Assembly: GCF_002499975.2 (NCBI RefSeq)
Contig: NZ_CP052766.1
Location: 4,250,190 to 4,314,189, forward strand
Source: Alteromonas pelagimontana
GTDB lineage: Bacteria; Pseudomonadota; Gammaproteobacteria; Enterobacterales; Alteromonadaceae
Length of the DNA stretch: 64,000 nt
Direction: 5' to 3'
Part shown: piece by piece, positions 18,045-27,324 of the stretch
Layout: every line of letters begins with the position of its first letter
Numbering within the stretch: position 1 is the first letter of the stretch
Position numbers and translations under genes: made by a program
Notes under the pieces: model-generated
The model's input: only the letters and a program-made list of their open reading frames with translations
Told to the model about the DNA's origin: nothing
Database searches by the model: none

Positions 18045-21014
18045 TTACAATGAGTTTAAAAAAGCTAACACTGCTGACTGGTCCGACGCAGACAAGCTTT
18101 CAAAAGCAATTCTAGACGCTTCAGCTTCTCCACCGTGCCAGAGTATCGCTTCTTCGATAGAACGTGCACGACCATCATGCAGGTAACTGTGCTCAGGAGT
18201 ACAATACTCATTGCCCTGGCCACCAATATCATTGGTCACGCCGCCAGTTACACATGCAGACAACCCGATTCCCCACAGTGGTGTAGTCCGCCATTCAGCG
18301 CCTGTGGCATTGCCTTCTCCTAAATTGTCAGCCAGACCTTCACCCATGTCATGTAAGAGTAAATCCGTGTATGGATGAATGGTTTGTCCTCGTAATTCGG
18401 CAAGCGGATGAAATTGAGAAGTTTCCATGGTTTCAACGTGACAGCCATTACACCCGATTTGACTGAACAGCGACTTACCATTTTGCACAGAAGGGTCATC
18501 AAGGTCTCGCTGAGCTCTTACGCCTAACAACGAGATATACTTCACCATCATGTCTAGTTTGGCATCTGACACTTCCACCCCACTGCTTCCACATTCAGTC
18601 TGTGACGAGCCACAATCAGGATTAGGGAATAAGCTATTGGTCACCCCCATATCCGTATTGAAAGCGCCTGCCACCTGATGCCGGATATCCGCTTTACCTG
18701 CCTTCCAACCAAACCGGCCCAACCGCGTTTCACCAGTTTGGGCATCTGCAACACGTTGAGCTTTTCCGGATATTCCATCACCATTGTCATCATTTACGTC
18801 TTCCCGAGATAACACAGTATTTTCTGGAATAGCTTCCAGCAAACCCAAGCCCACCAACTGTGGCGCGATTCGAGCTGAAAAGCGTGCAGGTGTTGATTTA
18901 CTAAATTGATAGTTAGGCGATCTTAAGCCGTTATTTTCTGTCCAGGAATCAATGACCACTTGTCCTTCACCGTCAGTAGCATCGTTTATTCCAATATTGT
19001 TAGGTTGCAGCACATACCCCAGGAGCGGGTCGGCGTTTCCATTGATATCAGCAACTTTAAACTGCCATTTTACCAAGGGTTCACCCGGTTCAACAGGAGC
19101 TGCACGACCGTTTCGCTCGTGACAGCCGGCACAGCTTGCAGTAATGTAATGAGGACCCGCTTTTCCCACAACATCAGTAAATATCCCGTTTTCGCTTACA
19201 TGCTCATTATGTTTACCATCAATAAAGCTGCTGTGATGAATACGTCTTCCTTGTACAAAAGCCTGGCCGTTAACATTTGACAGATTGGTCGCCATCTGCA
19301 TGAAATGATTGTCAGGCTCATGAGTGTAATTGTAAGGTAAAGTGGTATGGCCGCCTAACCAACCAGCTTCAGCAATGGGATAGGAATCTTCCCGCTCAGA
19401 AGATTTATCTGCAAAATCGCCTTTTGTTTTCCACGGAACCAATCCCTGCCCCACAATATATAAATAGGTAGTGCCGTAGTAATTATCCCGCCCCTCCGGC
19501 GCGCCATCAAGAAACTGACTGGCTTCAAATTCCATGCGTTGCCCGATTTCTAATGGAATAGTTCCATTGGACGGCTCCCAGTTAAGCGGACGGTAATCTT
19601 CAATAATCACCTGATACCGATATTGCTCACCTACATCGCTGATTTTATTGAAGTCATAGTCGTAGCTACCGTGGTCCAGTTCCACCACGGCGCCACCGCC
19701 AAAGTAGTTACCATGATATTCAGCTACAGTATTCAGACCGCGATAAAACGCTCTAAATTCTCTCGCTCCCAGTTTCCACTCGGTAACAAAGGTAATTTCT
19801 AATGAAGACCCTCCTTTTGCTACATAGTCGACAATCTGAAACTGGGCTGTCCGGTGCGTCCAATAATGGGAGAGATAATGGTCATAAATTTGGAACTGAT
19901 CTTCTTTTGCGTGCCGATCCCGGCCGCGATCAGCGAAGCGCGTCACTAGCGCATCTCCACGGTCAAAGCTGATGGCCGGCTCAAGCGCAGTGGAGCTATC
20001 GTAAAGTGGAACGATGCTTCCGGTTGAAACCACAACACATCCATCGTGGTCAACTTGCACGCCCGCAGCCGTATTGGGGCATCGATCATGGCTATCACTG
20101 ACACCGTCGTTGTCGGTGTCTGATTCCCCTGCACTACTTGGAGCAAAGGCTATCCAGTTAAGGTTAAACTCGCCGCCGGTAACATTGACTCTTAATCTAT
20201 GCGAACCAGAATCACTGACCGTTAACTGACCCGTTGAGCGTGTTTCGAAATTCTGCCAGCCTCCTGTACTTACTACTGATTGGGAAGCAAACGTATTGCC
20301 ATCAAGAGACAGGGAGAAGCCCGCCCCACCAGTTTCGGAAGCAACGCGGGCGCTGACGTCGTAGGTACCAGCATTGAGTTCAACAGTGTACTCTAGCCAT
20401 TCACCCGCGGCTGTCCAGCCTACGTTGAAGCCACCACCACTGTCACCGGTAGCTTCGATGTCCACATCATCCGAACGGAATTCACCACCTGCGTTTCCAG
20501 TGGTAGTATCAAAATAATTCGCATAATCTTCAGCTTCAACTATGACGCCACTGGGACTGTCGCCGTCAGGGTCGCTATCTTCGGCGGTGACGGTATAGGT
20601 TACGGGTGAAGTATCAGTGACCGAACCATTGCTTTGCAGGTATGTGAACCAATAAGTAATTTCATCATCAACAGAAAGACCATTGAGGTGAGTCACATTC
20701 TGGCCCGCTTCAATAGTCATTCTGATGTTTTGCTGCCCTCCCCCGTTCACCTGATAGTGAACATCCGCCCAATCACTGGTATTAACGTAAAACGTCACGC
20801 TGCCAGGGCTGTTCTGTTCTATGCCCGTATCACCTGCCTGCGCAGAAGTCAGTATGCCAGCAAGCGGGATTACGGCGCCGCTGCTAACACTGGTGTTCAG
20901 CAAAAACGCTGTCTGTAGCGGCTGACTGGAAACATTAGTAGCAGCGACAGAGAAAACGCTACTGATTATCAGAGATAAGGTTCTTGATTTAAAGTGTGCA
21001 GGTCGTATTGCCAT
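18045..21014 (-). CDS. Secreted CBM56-CBM6-TSP3 diheme cytochrome (DUF1111-type)
   Basis: A 989-residue exported protein. Start ATG 21014 follows AAGGAG by 8 nt; a TTG frame upstream is an extension. Order: signal peptide (about 1-31); a CBM56-like domain (about 70-145; VTFYVN, HYQVNGGGQQNIRM, LNGL); a CBM6 domain (about 155-300; VEAEDYA, WTAAGEWLEYTV, LNWIAFAP); one thrombospondin type-3 calcium repeat (DTDNDGVSDSHDRCP); and a long C-terminal diheme oxidoreductase-like region with heme motifs CAGCH and CNGCH and late motifs TPLWGIG and LHDGRARSIEEAI. CBM56 and CBM6 families often bind beta-1,3-glucan. I infer an extracellular redox enzyme brought to laminarin-like polysaccharide. The catalytic reaction is unknown. 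Confidence 0.82.
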   Translation of the reverse strand: MAIRPAHFKSRTLSLIISSVFSVAATNVSSQPLQTAFLLNTSVSSGAVIPLAGILTSAQAGDTGIEQNSPGSVTFYVNTSDWADVHYQVNGGGQQNIRMTIEAGQNVTHLNGLSVDDEITYWFTYLQSNGSVTDTSPVTYTVTAEDSDPDGDSPSGVIVEAEDYANYFDTTTGNAGGEFRSDDVDIEATGDSGGGFNVGWTAAGEWLEYTVELNAGTYDVSARVASETGGAGFSLSLDGNTFASQSVVSTGGWQNFETRSTGQLTVSDSGSHRLRVNVTGGEFNLNWIAFAPSSAGESDTDNDGVSDSHDRCPNTAAGVQVDHDGCVVVSTGSIVPLYDSSTALEPAISFDRGDALVTRFADRGRDRHAKEDQFQIYDHYLSHYWTHRTAQFQIVDYVAKGGSSLEITFVTEWKLGAREFRAFYRGLNTVAEYHGNYFGGGAVVELDHGSYDYDFNKISDVGEQYRYQVIIEDYRPLNWEPSNGTIPLEIGQRMEFEASQFLDGAPEGRDNYYGTTYLYIVGQGLVPWKTKGDFADKSSEREDSYPIAEAGWLGGHTTLPYNYTHEPDNHFMQMATNLSNVNGQAFVQGRRIHHSSFIDGKHNEHVSENGIFTDVVGKAGPHYITASCAGCHERNGRAAPVEPGEPLVKWQFKVADINGNADPLLGYVLQPNNIGINDATDGEGQVVIDSWTENNGLRSPNYQFSKSTPARFSARIAPQLVGLGLLEAIPENTVLSREDVNDDNGDGISGKAQRVADAQTGETRLGRFGWKAGKADIRHQVAGAFNTDMGVTNSLFPNPDCGSSQTECGSSGVEVSDAKLDMMVKYISLLGVRAQRDLDDPSVQNGKSLFSQIGCNGCHVETMETSQFHPLAELRGQTIHPYTDLLLHDMGEGLADNLGEGNATGAEWRTTPLWGIGLSACVTGGVTNDIGGQGNEYCTPEHSYLHDGRARSIEEAILWHGGEAEASRIAFESLSASDQSAVLAFLNSL

Positions 21015-21374
21015 GTTGGTGTCTCCTTGGTGCAAGAATGAGCATCATCAACGCTGAGAAAATGCGGCTTGTCGTGATAATTTTCGAACAACTTTCAAAA
21101 AATTAACGCAAACGGTAATGCTGGTGAGGTCTACGCTTTTATTGTCATGGCTAACATGCTGCGCTTCGGGCCTCGCTACGCGTTCAAGAGCTGCAAAACT
21201 CATCATATTCAGATTTTTTGGTGCGACTAACATTGGTTTTCACATAAACTTAACATGGTAGCGCTTACATTTCCAATAAACGTTAATACTTTGTTATTTT
21301 TATTATCAAGAATCTTCGGAGGTTGCATCAAATAATCCTGATTCGTCTGGAGTGTGCTTACTCAACGTGAGAAT

Positions 21375-21492
21375 TTTTCAACTGATGACAAGTCAAGTGT
21401 AGGGAAGGTTTAGTGGGGCCAAACCGCACGTAATTGGCGCAGCACAGAAGCTGAAAAAGCCGCGCCCGAAGGAGATAGAGGGATACATCAAG
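21375..21492. repeat. Dispersed repeat C2, right of the diheme gene
   Basis: Direct partner of the repeat at 17799-17925. It lies in the 542-bp gene-free stretch 21015-21556, about 360 bp upstream of the cytochrome gene. The rest of that stretch should hold the gene's promoter; I see no other feature in it. Confidence 0.5.
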
Positions 21493-21556
21493 ACGGATTA
21501 GGATAAACTTTTTTTGACACAGCAAGGCTGGAGTGACTATGGGAGCAAGTGATAGT

Positions 21557-21595
21557 GAGCTAAGGGCTGCTAAATTTATTAGCAGCCCTTAGCTC
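21557..21595. terminator. Perfect 17-bp hairpin past the GT2 gene
   Basis: GAGCTAAGGGCTGCTAA (21557-21573) pairs exactly with 21579-21595 around a 5-nt loop. It starts 11 nt beyond the glycosyltransferase stop codon. There is no strong U-run on either strand, so it may end transcripts or protect their 3' ends. Confidence 0.6.
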
Positions 21596-21605
21596 AAAGG
21601 CACAG

Positions 21606-22508
21606 CTACATAGCGAATCGTGTCGGGCCGGTACTATCAGGCGCTGACGTGGTGCTATTGTCCGAGGGGGAAGAATGAGCCACCGTAATCGCCTGAGACA
21701 ACTCTTGTTGTGTAGGCAACCGGCGAATGCGGACGCCATATTCTTCGAAATCTGCAAATATAATACCTTTACTGGCAAATTCATTCAGCCAGTTCACAGC
21801 GGGATAGAACCCCCACTTTCTTTTGAAGGTTGCAACATTGTTTACGATATCTAAGACGTGGTTCACCGGACAAGCTCTTCCCGGACGATATTGAGCAAAA
21901 GTGCGCATCGGCAATTGAAAAAGATGGAATCCAGCGCTTTCACAGCGGGTAGCAAAGTCGATATCCCCTATTCCAAATCCGCAGTAACTTTCATCAAAGC
22001 CTCCTACAGTAGAAAATGCCTTTTTACTTATAGCAAATACTGCAGACTGAAAATCTTGCATCTCTAATATTGACGACCTCACCGAATTATCTCGTTTTTG
22101 AAATTTAATGCGGCGTTGAATATTTTCAAAAGTCGCATGTTCAGGAAGGGTCTCAACTCGCGTAACAGCAGTGGTAAGCACCCGATCATCTTGCCAGGAA
22201 TCCATCGCCAGCTCAAAAAATTCAGGTGAGCAGGCACAGTCAACATCTAGATGAAAAATTTTGTCATTCCGGCAAGTAACAAAGGCTTTATTTCGCGCCT
22301 GTGGAAGCGGGAGGTCTGAAGAAGTTTCAAAGCGATGAACAATCTCAAAATGCTCACTCTTTATCAGCGAGTGATCTGTCGGCGCGGTCATCCAAACGAT
22401 AACCAGCTCCTGCGGTCGAACACTGGAAGATTCAAGTGAGGAAATTAAATTGCTGAGTTCATGGAAGCGATTTTTTACAATCGTCACCACACTAAACTTG
22501 TCATTCAT
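21606..22508 (-). CDS. Family 2 glycosyltransferase
   Basis: A 300-residue cytoplasmic GT-A enzyme. It begins with the GT2 nucleotide-sugar fold (FSVVTIVKNR, with ARNKA near residue 72), and the metal-binding DxD lies in FHLDVDC (about 87-93). A galactosyltransferase-type C-terminal acceptor motif is seen as GGFDESYCGFGIGDIDF (about 170-186). The last 35 residues are Ser/Thr/Pro-rich and probably disordered. GGGAGT precedes the ATG. No other polysaccharide genes adjoin it, so the acceptor is unknown; envelope glycan is likely. Confidence 0.82.
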   Translation of the reverse strand: MNDKFSVVTIVKNRFHELSNLISSLESSSVRPQELVIVWMTAPTDHSLIKSEHFEIVHRFETSSDLPLPQARNKAFVTCRNDKIFHLDVDCACSPEFFELAMDSWQDDRVLTTAVTRVETLPEHATFENIQRRIKFQKRDNSVRSSILEMQDFQSAVFAISKKAFSTVGGFDESYCGFGIGDIDFATRCESAGFHLFQLPMRTFAQYRPGRACPVNHVLDIVNNVATFKRKWGFYPAVNWLNEFASKGIIFADFEEYGVRIRRLPTQQELSQAITVAHSSPSDNSTTSAPDSTGPTRFAM

Positions 22509-22720
22509 AGTGATACTCCCGCAACGTGAAAAGATAATTGTCGACCCCTTAACTTCATAGGGTTCATTTAAAAATGTCAGCTGCGAAAATCAGGCCACTT
22601 ACATGGCAATCTATGTTGTTGAAAATTCTTCTTTTTGCGGTAGAGGTTTGGAGGTAGCGGCAGGTATGACAGGAAAAATTTACAAAATGACCTATACTTA
22701 TCTCATGGTCCGGAAGGCGA

Positions 22721-22742
22721 AAAGAGGGAGGTTTCCTCCCCC
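22721..22742 (-). terminator. Terminator of the 53-residue acidic gene
   Basis: GGGAGG and CCTCCC pair around TTT; on the minus strand the stem is followed by TCTTTT. It lies about 12 nt after the stop codon at 22752. Confidence 0.8.
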
Positions 22743-22751
22743 TTCCTTGGA

Positions 22752-22913
22752 TTATCTTTTATCTGCTTCGTCTCTGTGTGTCACTAAATCTTCAAGCGCG
22801 ACACCAGGATCTTCTTCGCCACAAACTGATTCCTCTGCACCACCTGCTTCTGCATCATCATCATTTAAAGTAATATCCCGCTCATGTTCGGGCCTTTTTC
22901 TGTTGTTACTCAT
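22752..22913 (-). CDS. Small acidic protein, 53 residues, unknown
   Basis: An unrecognised short protein, MSNNRKRPEHERDITLNDDD at the start, then an acidic stretch rich in Glu, Ala and Gly with one Cys, ending in DEADKR. It is predicted disordered, with no signal peptide. Support comes from context: a GAGGG site 7-11 nt upstream of the ATG and an intrinsic terminator right after the stop. It is transcribed in the same direction as the GT2 gene further on, but its own terminator makes it a separate unit. Homologues would be needed to confirm it. Confidence 0.6.
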   Translation of the reverse strand: MSNNRKRPEHERDITLNDDDAEAGGAEESVCGEEDPGVALEDLVTHRDEADKR

Positions 22914-23112
22914 AAACTTACCCTCTCGGCTGTTACCGAATTAAAGCATCTGCGCCACTGCATTAACCTTGCAATTAAGTTCATGTGCGCTGGCGACTTA
23001 GAATTAATACCTTTTTATAGGACAAATGGATTGCTTTAAGGCCAACTTTCTTTACGAACTGTGCTGGGTAAGAGCTTGAATAAATAAAATTCATCAACAG
23101 TAGAATAACTAA

Positions 23113-23205
23113 AATTTTTTATTCGAAGCGCCGTAAGTCGCCCGTGGTGGTTCTGCCGGAGCATTTTGCTCCAGTAGTTCGGCGAAGAAATTCTTACTTA
23201 TTGTT
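23113..23205 (+). repeat. Dispersed hairpin repeat B1
   Basis: One of four related copies of about 95 bp. Shared pattern: TTATTCGAAGCGCCGTAA, then TTCTGCCGGAGCA, a short loop and TGCTCCAGTAGTTC, then AAGAAATTCTTACTTA. The central GGAGCA/TGCTCC forms a hairpin. Other copies are 24188-24290 (inverted), 33859-33950 and 37058-37155 (inverted). Confidence 0.75.
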
Positions 23206-23323
23206 TAAACGTACTCGCAACCTGTCTCTGATAAATTACGTTACCCATTCCAATTGATAATGTGGCAGCAACTAACGGTGAAATTTTTTATCTGACGACA
23301 AGATATAAATGTGAATTAACGTC

Positions 23324-23475
23324 GCTGCCCGCAGGGCTCTTCATAAACCTGTATTGCTCATTGTAGCTCGCTATTTAGGTAGCTTTTTTACCACGAAGGG
23401 GTTCCATAGCTTGCGCCGCAATTAAAACAGGTTCATTTTGAACAAAATCCGGATAGCAAAGGTCAACACGCCCTA
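23324..23475. repeat. Dispersed repeat A3 (partial copy)
   Basis: About 150 bp matching repeat A1: GCTGCCCGCAGGGCTCTTCA, TTCATTTTGAACAAAATCC and GCAAAGGTCAACACGCCCTA at the end. It ends one base before the pilin stop codon, so the pilin gene 3' end abuts it. Confidence 0.75.
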
Positions 23476-23476
23476 G

Positions 23477-24022
23477 CTACATTCTATTATAAATCTTAAC
23501 CTGACCCGCTTCGCCGGAATAGTTAAATCCACCTGCGTTCACGGCAAAATCACGCATGAAATAGACAAAATGCGGTGCGCCGCTAGATACAATAGTTTCA
23601 CCGCCTCCGCTCTTAATAAAGCCGCAAATACCGCTATACGCAAACGCGTTCCAACCTTCAGCAAGTGTAGAGTTGTAATCTGCAACTACTGTAATAGGTT
23701 CGGGTTCAGAATACATCACATTCCATACTTCACGACAGCCAGTGCTATCATCTGTATTCCCCAGGGGCCATCCCGCATTACTGAACTTAACGTCAGTATT
23801 ACCAATTTGAATTGGAGAAGTTTGCCTGATTAAATACTTCGCATGAAGCAAAGACAGACCGGACTTAAAACTGCCGAACTGCGCTTCAGTTGCAGAAGCT
23901 TTGGCATCTTCAGAGATATCGACAAAACGTGGCGTTGCGGTTACTGCCAGCACACCTAAAATTGCCACAACAATTACCAGTTCAATTAAAGTAAAACCTG
24001 TTGTTTTATTTATCGTTTTCAT
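23477..24022 (-). CDS. Type IV pilin-like protein, MSHA type
   Basis: A 181-residue prepilin. A short positively charged leader (MKTINKTTG) precedes the PilD cleavage and methylation site G-FTLIELVIVVAILGVLAV, then a hydrophobic N-terminal helix with the conserved Glu5. The globular part has Cys residues near 96 and 132 able to form the usual C-terminal disulfide, and the sequence resembles MSHA pilins. No other pilus gene is nearby, so it is an orphan subunit or minor pilin. There is no clear ribosome site. Its stop codon lies against repeat A3. Confidence 0.82.
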   Translation of the reverse strand: MKTINKTTGFTLIELVIVVAILGVLAVTATPRFVDISEDAKASATEAQFGSFKSGLSLLHAKYLIRQTSPIQIGNTDVKFSNAGWPLGNTDDSTGCREVWNVMYSEPEPITVVADYNSTLAEGWNAFAYSGICGFIKSGGGETIVSSGAPHFVYFMRDFAVNAGGFNYSGEAGQVKIYNRM

Positions 24023-24187
24023 TTTTTATATCTACTTTTTTACTTAGGTAGAAGATTACTAAATTCGGCGGAAATTCAACAAGTAATTATGCGTAGGATG
24101 AGGTATAGCATTTGGTACAGAGGTATTTAAAGGTGGTAAAGTAGCGCTAATGTCGGCTCAAACTCTGGGTTAGATCACGAACAGTGA

Positions 24188-24290
24188 TTGAACAATAAGC
24201 GGGCTTTTTTTAAACCGGGCTTCTGGAGCAGGATGCTCCAGCAGAACCATCATGGATGATTTCACGGCGTTTCGAATAACAAATTTCTAA
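24188..24290 (-). repeat. Dispersed hairpin repeat B2
   Basis: Inverted copy of the B family. The hairpin is CTGGAGCAGGATGCTCCAG around 24232-24250. It lies just past the 3' end of the gene that stops at 24312 (minus). Confidence 0.75.
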
Positions 24291-24311
24291 TTACTCATGC
24301 TCTCGTCCGGC

Positions 24312-25376
24312 TCAAACCAGCCAATGATTTTCGTAATCAGCCAAAATTAAACCCAAGTGCAGAGGATTATTTTCTACCCCCACATAAGGATTGTGCGAAC
24401 TATGAATACATTGTCTTTCTTTAATTCTGCTCTCAAATTCTGTTAACCACCTTATTCTGTTGTTCTTACGAGAAATTGGTAGCAGCGCTGAAGCACCTTT
24501 CATCTGAAGGCTTAACAGAAAAGCAACAAAGTAATCCAGTTGTCCGTGCGAATCATAAATTTTCACAAACCACTTCCAGGCAGAAGTATGGCTTTTTTCT
24601 TTACCCAGTTGCCTTAGAAAATCGCTAATGCTTTCCACTTTTAAAATGACCTGCGCGTAATAAATGGCACCTTCCCAATATGCCGACATTTCCAGTTCGC
24701 TTTTAAGCCAATATGGGTACTCGGGTACGCGTATTATCGTGTTTTGTTTGAAGTCGAAGCTATCGATTCGCGATTTATGGCCAAAATGCCAATCCTCGTT
24801 TTGCGATAGCAAATGCGGCGCTTTATCGACAACAAAAAGCTGGTTATTATACATTTGCACACGCTGTACCGGCGGCAATGGAAAATCTGCGCCCTCATGA
24901 ATAGCGACGGTGTGAGGAATGGCTGTAGCCCGCTTTTTCATTATCGGCATCAGACCAGTATCTGCTTTACCAACTAATTTGGCGTACCATCCGACAAAAG
25001 CAAAATTATCGCCCTTGCATGCTTCCAACAACTTGCCAAACCGGCTTTTTATATATCTCGTCAGGGTGTAGGGGTTGGAAATAGCAACGTCATCCCATGC
25101 AAAAAAGGTGCCAGCCCTACCTTTTGAAACATGCTTATGATGAAGTCCTGACAAGCTCGGCAGCACAATCAACTCGCCATCCATTACACTTAAATCATAA
25201 GCTGGTAACAACGTTGCGGCCCAATTCGTGCCCTCGAAATAACAATAGACTGCCAGATGCTGAAAGCCTTCTTTGTGAAGTTCATGTACGGCATTCAGCA
25301 AGTTGCAACTTCGTACTACCGACTCATTATTAATCAATACTTCTCCGCCGCAGGGTCTTCGCCCGATTTCGCACAT
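24312..25376 (-). CDS. Unknown 354-residue protein
   Basis: No family recognised. It has no signal peptide or membrane helix. Aromatic-rich segments (EGTNWAATLLPAY, FAFVGWYAKL, EYPYWLKSELEMSAYWEGA) and a possible N-terminal alpha/beta region are seen. The first ATG (25376) has no ribosome site; a TTG at codon 14 preceded by GGAG is an alternative start, so the true N-terminus is uncertain. It may be laterally acquired, as it lies among repeats and orphan genes with no operon partner. Coding is supported by the long uninterrupted frame. Confidence 0.6.
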   Translation of the reverse strand: MCEIGRRPCGGEVLINNESVVRSCNLLNAVHELHKEGFQHLAVYCYFEGTNWAATLLPAYDLSVMDGELIVLPSLSGLHHKHVSKGRAGTFFAWDDVAISNPYTLTRYIKSRFGKLLEACKGDNFAFVGWYAKLVGKADTGLMPIMKKRATAIPHTVAIHEGADFPLPPVQRVQMYNNQLFVVDKAPHLLSQNEDWHFGHKSRIDSFDFKQNTIIRVPEYPYWLKSELEMSAYWEGAIYYAQVILKVESISDFLRQLGKEKSHTSAWKWFVKIYDSHGQLDYFVAFLLSLQMKGASALLPISRKNNRIRWLTEFESRIKERQCIHSSHNPYVGVENNPLHLGLILADYENHWLV

Positions 25377-25712
25377 TCAATAGAAATTGAAATATGGTGT
25401 AGGTCAGTTAAGCAGATGATAAACCAGAAAAAATAGAAAAGTCGAACTTGTTTTATTGTTTTGCTGTCTGCACAGGGTCTTTTGTCTTCAACGAAATCTC
25501 ACCACTCGCCACTCTTATTCTGCCCTTCTAGCCGGCGTAAGCCTGAGGACCCAAGTCCTTGCGAGACCCATAACAGTCACCTTAATGCGGTAATTCGCTA
25601 TCCATATAACGCGACTTTTAGTACCTTAGCGGCGTTTTTTACCGCAGTCGTTCGTTGTTTAGAAAAGGATAAGCTATGAACGGCGACCAAGAAAATCAAA
25701 TGGAGAGTGATT
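25377..25712. other. Gene-free stretch, 336 bp
   Basis: Divergent promoter region between the 354-residue gene and the DUF945 gene. A 40-codon frame from 25675 overlaps the DUF945 start in another frame and is not supported. Confidence 0.4.
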
Positions 25713-27000
25713 ATGAATATAAAATCGGCAGTATTGCTAGTTACAGGGGCCGCTGTTGCTTTCGCGGGAGCCACCTTTTATACCAAGAAAACCTATGAAA
25801 ATACCATAGACCATCAGTTGGCGATTTATAAGGAAGTACCGACTGTTAAAGGCGTTACAATGGAGCGTACAGTAATTGAGGAAGGTTTTTTCTGGGTAAA
25901 CGATGAGTATCGCATAAGCTTGGATCCAGAGTTTTTTAACACAATGGGGGGAACTATTGGTTCTACCACTTCGCTTAAATTCGCCGTCAATAATGACTGC
26001 CACATATTCCCGTTTTATATTAGTTGCGATAACCGCTTTGAACCCAGTAATGATAAAATTACTCAGGAAATGGCGCAGCATCTTCAGAAAGTTCCATACG
26101 AATCAAATTGGTCCTTAAATGCGCTAACTCGCACTATACATTCATCTTTTAGCGTGGAAGACGCTGTGTTTGAGGAAAACGGTGCAGATATTACTATTCA
26201 TCCTCTGCACCTTTTCTCTACTACCGACTTCGATTTGAAAGAGGTTCAATTTGAATTGGAATGGGAAGGAGCAATGTTGGCTTTGCCCGAGGAAAAGCTG
26301 ACTTGGCAATTTTCCCAACTTGCAACACGTGGAGAAATGTCCAGGGTATTCGGCACTACCTTCGTGTACAGTATCAAAACCAAAATAAATAACTATGGTT
26401 TTTACACTCCACTGGCAGATATTTTCAAAGGCGAACATCTGAGTTTTTCAACGGAAACAGTGCTTCATAATGACGATACTTTCAGTGTGGAATATGCACT
26501 GAAGAATGCTTTAATGCAGACATTTCCCCCCCGCGGCCCCTGGTATTCTGGAGAACGTTGAATTTAACTTTGTGTTAGCAGGTTTTGATAAAGCGGCCGC
26601 TGAACTGTATGCCCGACTGACACCCGTGCCATCGACCGACAACAAAGAGTCGCTTATTGCTATGATAGATGCTGTAGGCGCAAAACCGCTCACCATCACC
26701 CTGGAAAAGCTTTCGTTTAAATACAATGAGGTTCCTTTTCAAGCTCAAGGACGTGCTGATATCCAGCCATTTAAGTATGCGGAGCTGCTTGCGGGGCATG
26801 GCGCCGAAAAGCTTCAAGCAGAATTATCTATTCAGTTAGGAAAATACGTGACAGAGGTTCTCCCACAATTCGCCCCTATGCTTGAGCAGTATGTTCAAAT
26901 GGGGATGATAGAACAGGATGAAGATGGCGCTTATAAGTCACAAGTGCAATTTAACCGTAAGCAATTGCGGGCCAATGACAATGTTGTCCAACAGTTTTAA
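25713..27000 (+). pseudogene. DUF945 (YdgA-like) gene with a frameshift in a C7 run
   Basis: The first frame (25713-26561) starts with ATG after GGAG and a signal-anchor (MNIKSAVLLVTGAAVAFAGA), and ends in a short aberrant tail just after a run of seven C at 26526-26532. Reading six C instead continues through PPAAPGILENVEFNFVLAGF into the second frame, which runs to 27000. The joined protein would be about 428 residues, with the layout of the periplasmic, inner-membrane-anchored DUF945 family. It may be a true mutation, a phase-variable tract or a sequencing error; only re-reading can tell. Confidence 0.8.
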
Positions 27001-27324
27001 TGGTTTTTACGCCCAAGGCTGCAGTTAGCTGGTTTATGAGCTTACTGCCTTCTCCCTTGCCCGACCTGCCTAATTGCTGGTACGTTCTCCCTCAAGCTGT
27101 TACCTTCGAGCGCGGCTTTTTCTCGCGCTAAGTGAGCCCACATTTAAGTGGATTGGTATTATCAGGCGCTAATCCGCTTAGAAAAAATGCTGCGCGCCCT
27201 ACTTCCGGTTTTTCTACCTAAAAGAGAATCGGTTACCTGTAAAACCGTTCAATTTTTATTTGAAACCGTTTCTATATTGCCAGCGTAGTTACACCCATAG
27301 TCTTATATCGCTAAGGAGTAGAAC
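27001..27324. other. Gene-free stretch, 324 bp
   Basis: No gene seen. A weak hairpin GCGCG-CTTTTT-CTCGCGC lies near 27110-27130. The promoter of the following gene is probably near TTGAAA/TATATT at 27260-27280. Confidence 0.4.

Larger units (their letters stand above)
22914..23476. other. Gene-free stretch, 563 bp, holding repeats B1 and A3
   Basis: The leftmost part should contain the promoter of the 53-residue gene. The rest is largely made of two dispersed repeats listed separately. No coding frame is supported. Confidence 0.5.

Noticed and set aside
17799..21492. Repeat family C as remains of a transposase gene
   Set aside because: The two copies do not share an open frame and no transposase motif is visible.
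25675..25797. 40-codon frame overlapping the DUF945 start
   Set aside because: Overlaps the better-supported signal-anchor of the DUF945 gene in another frame.
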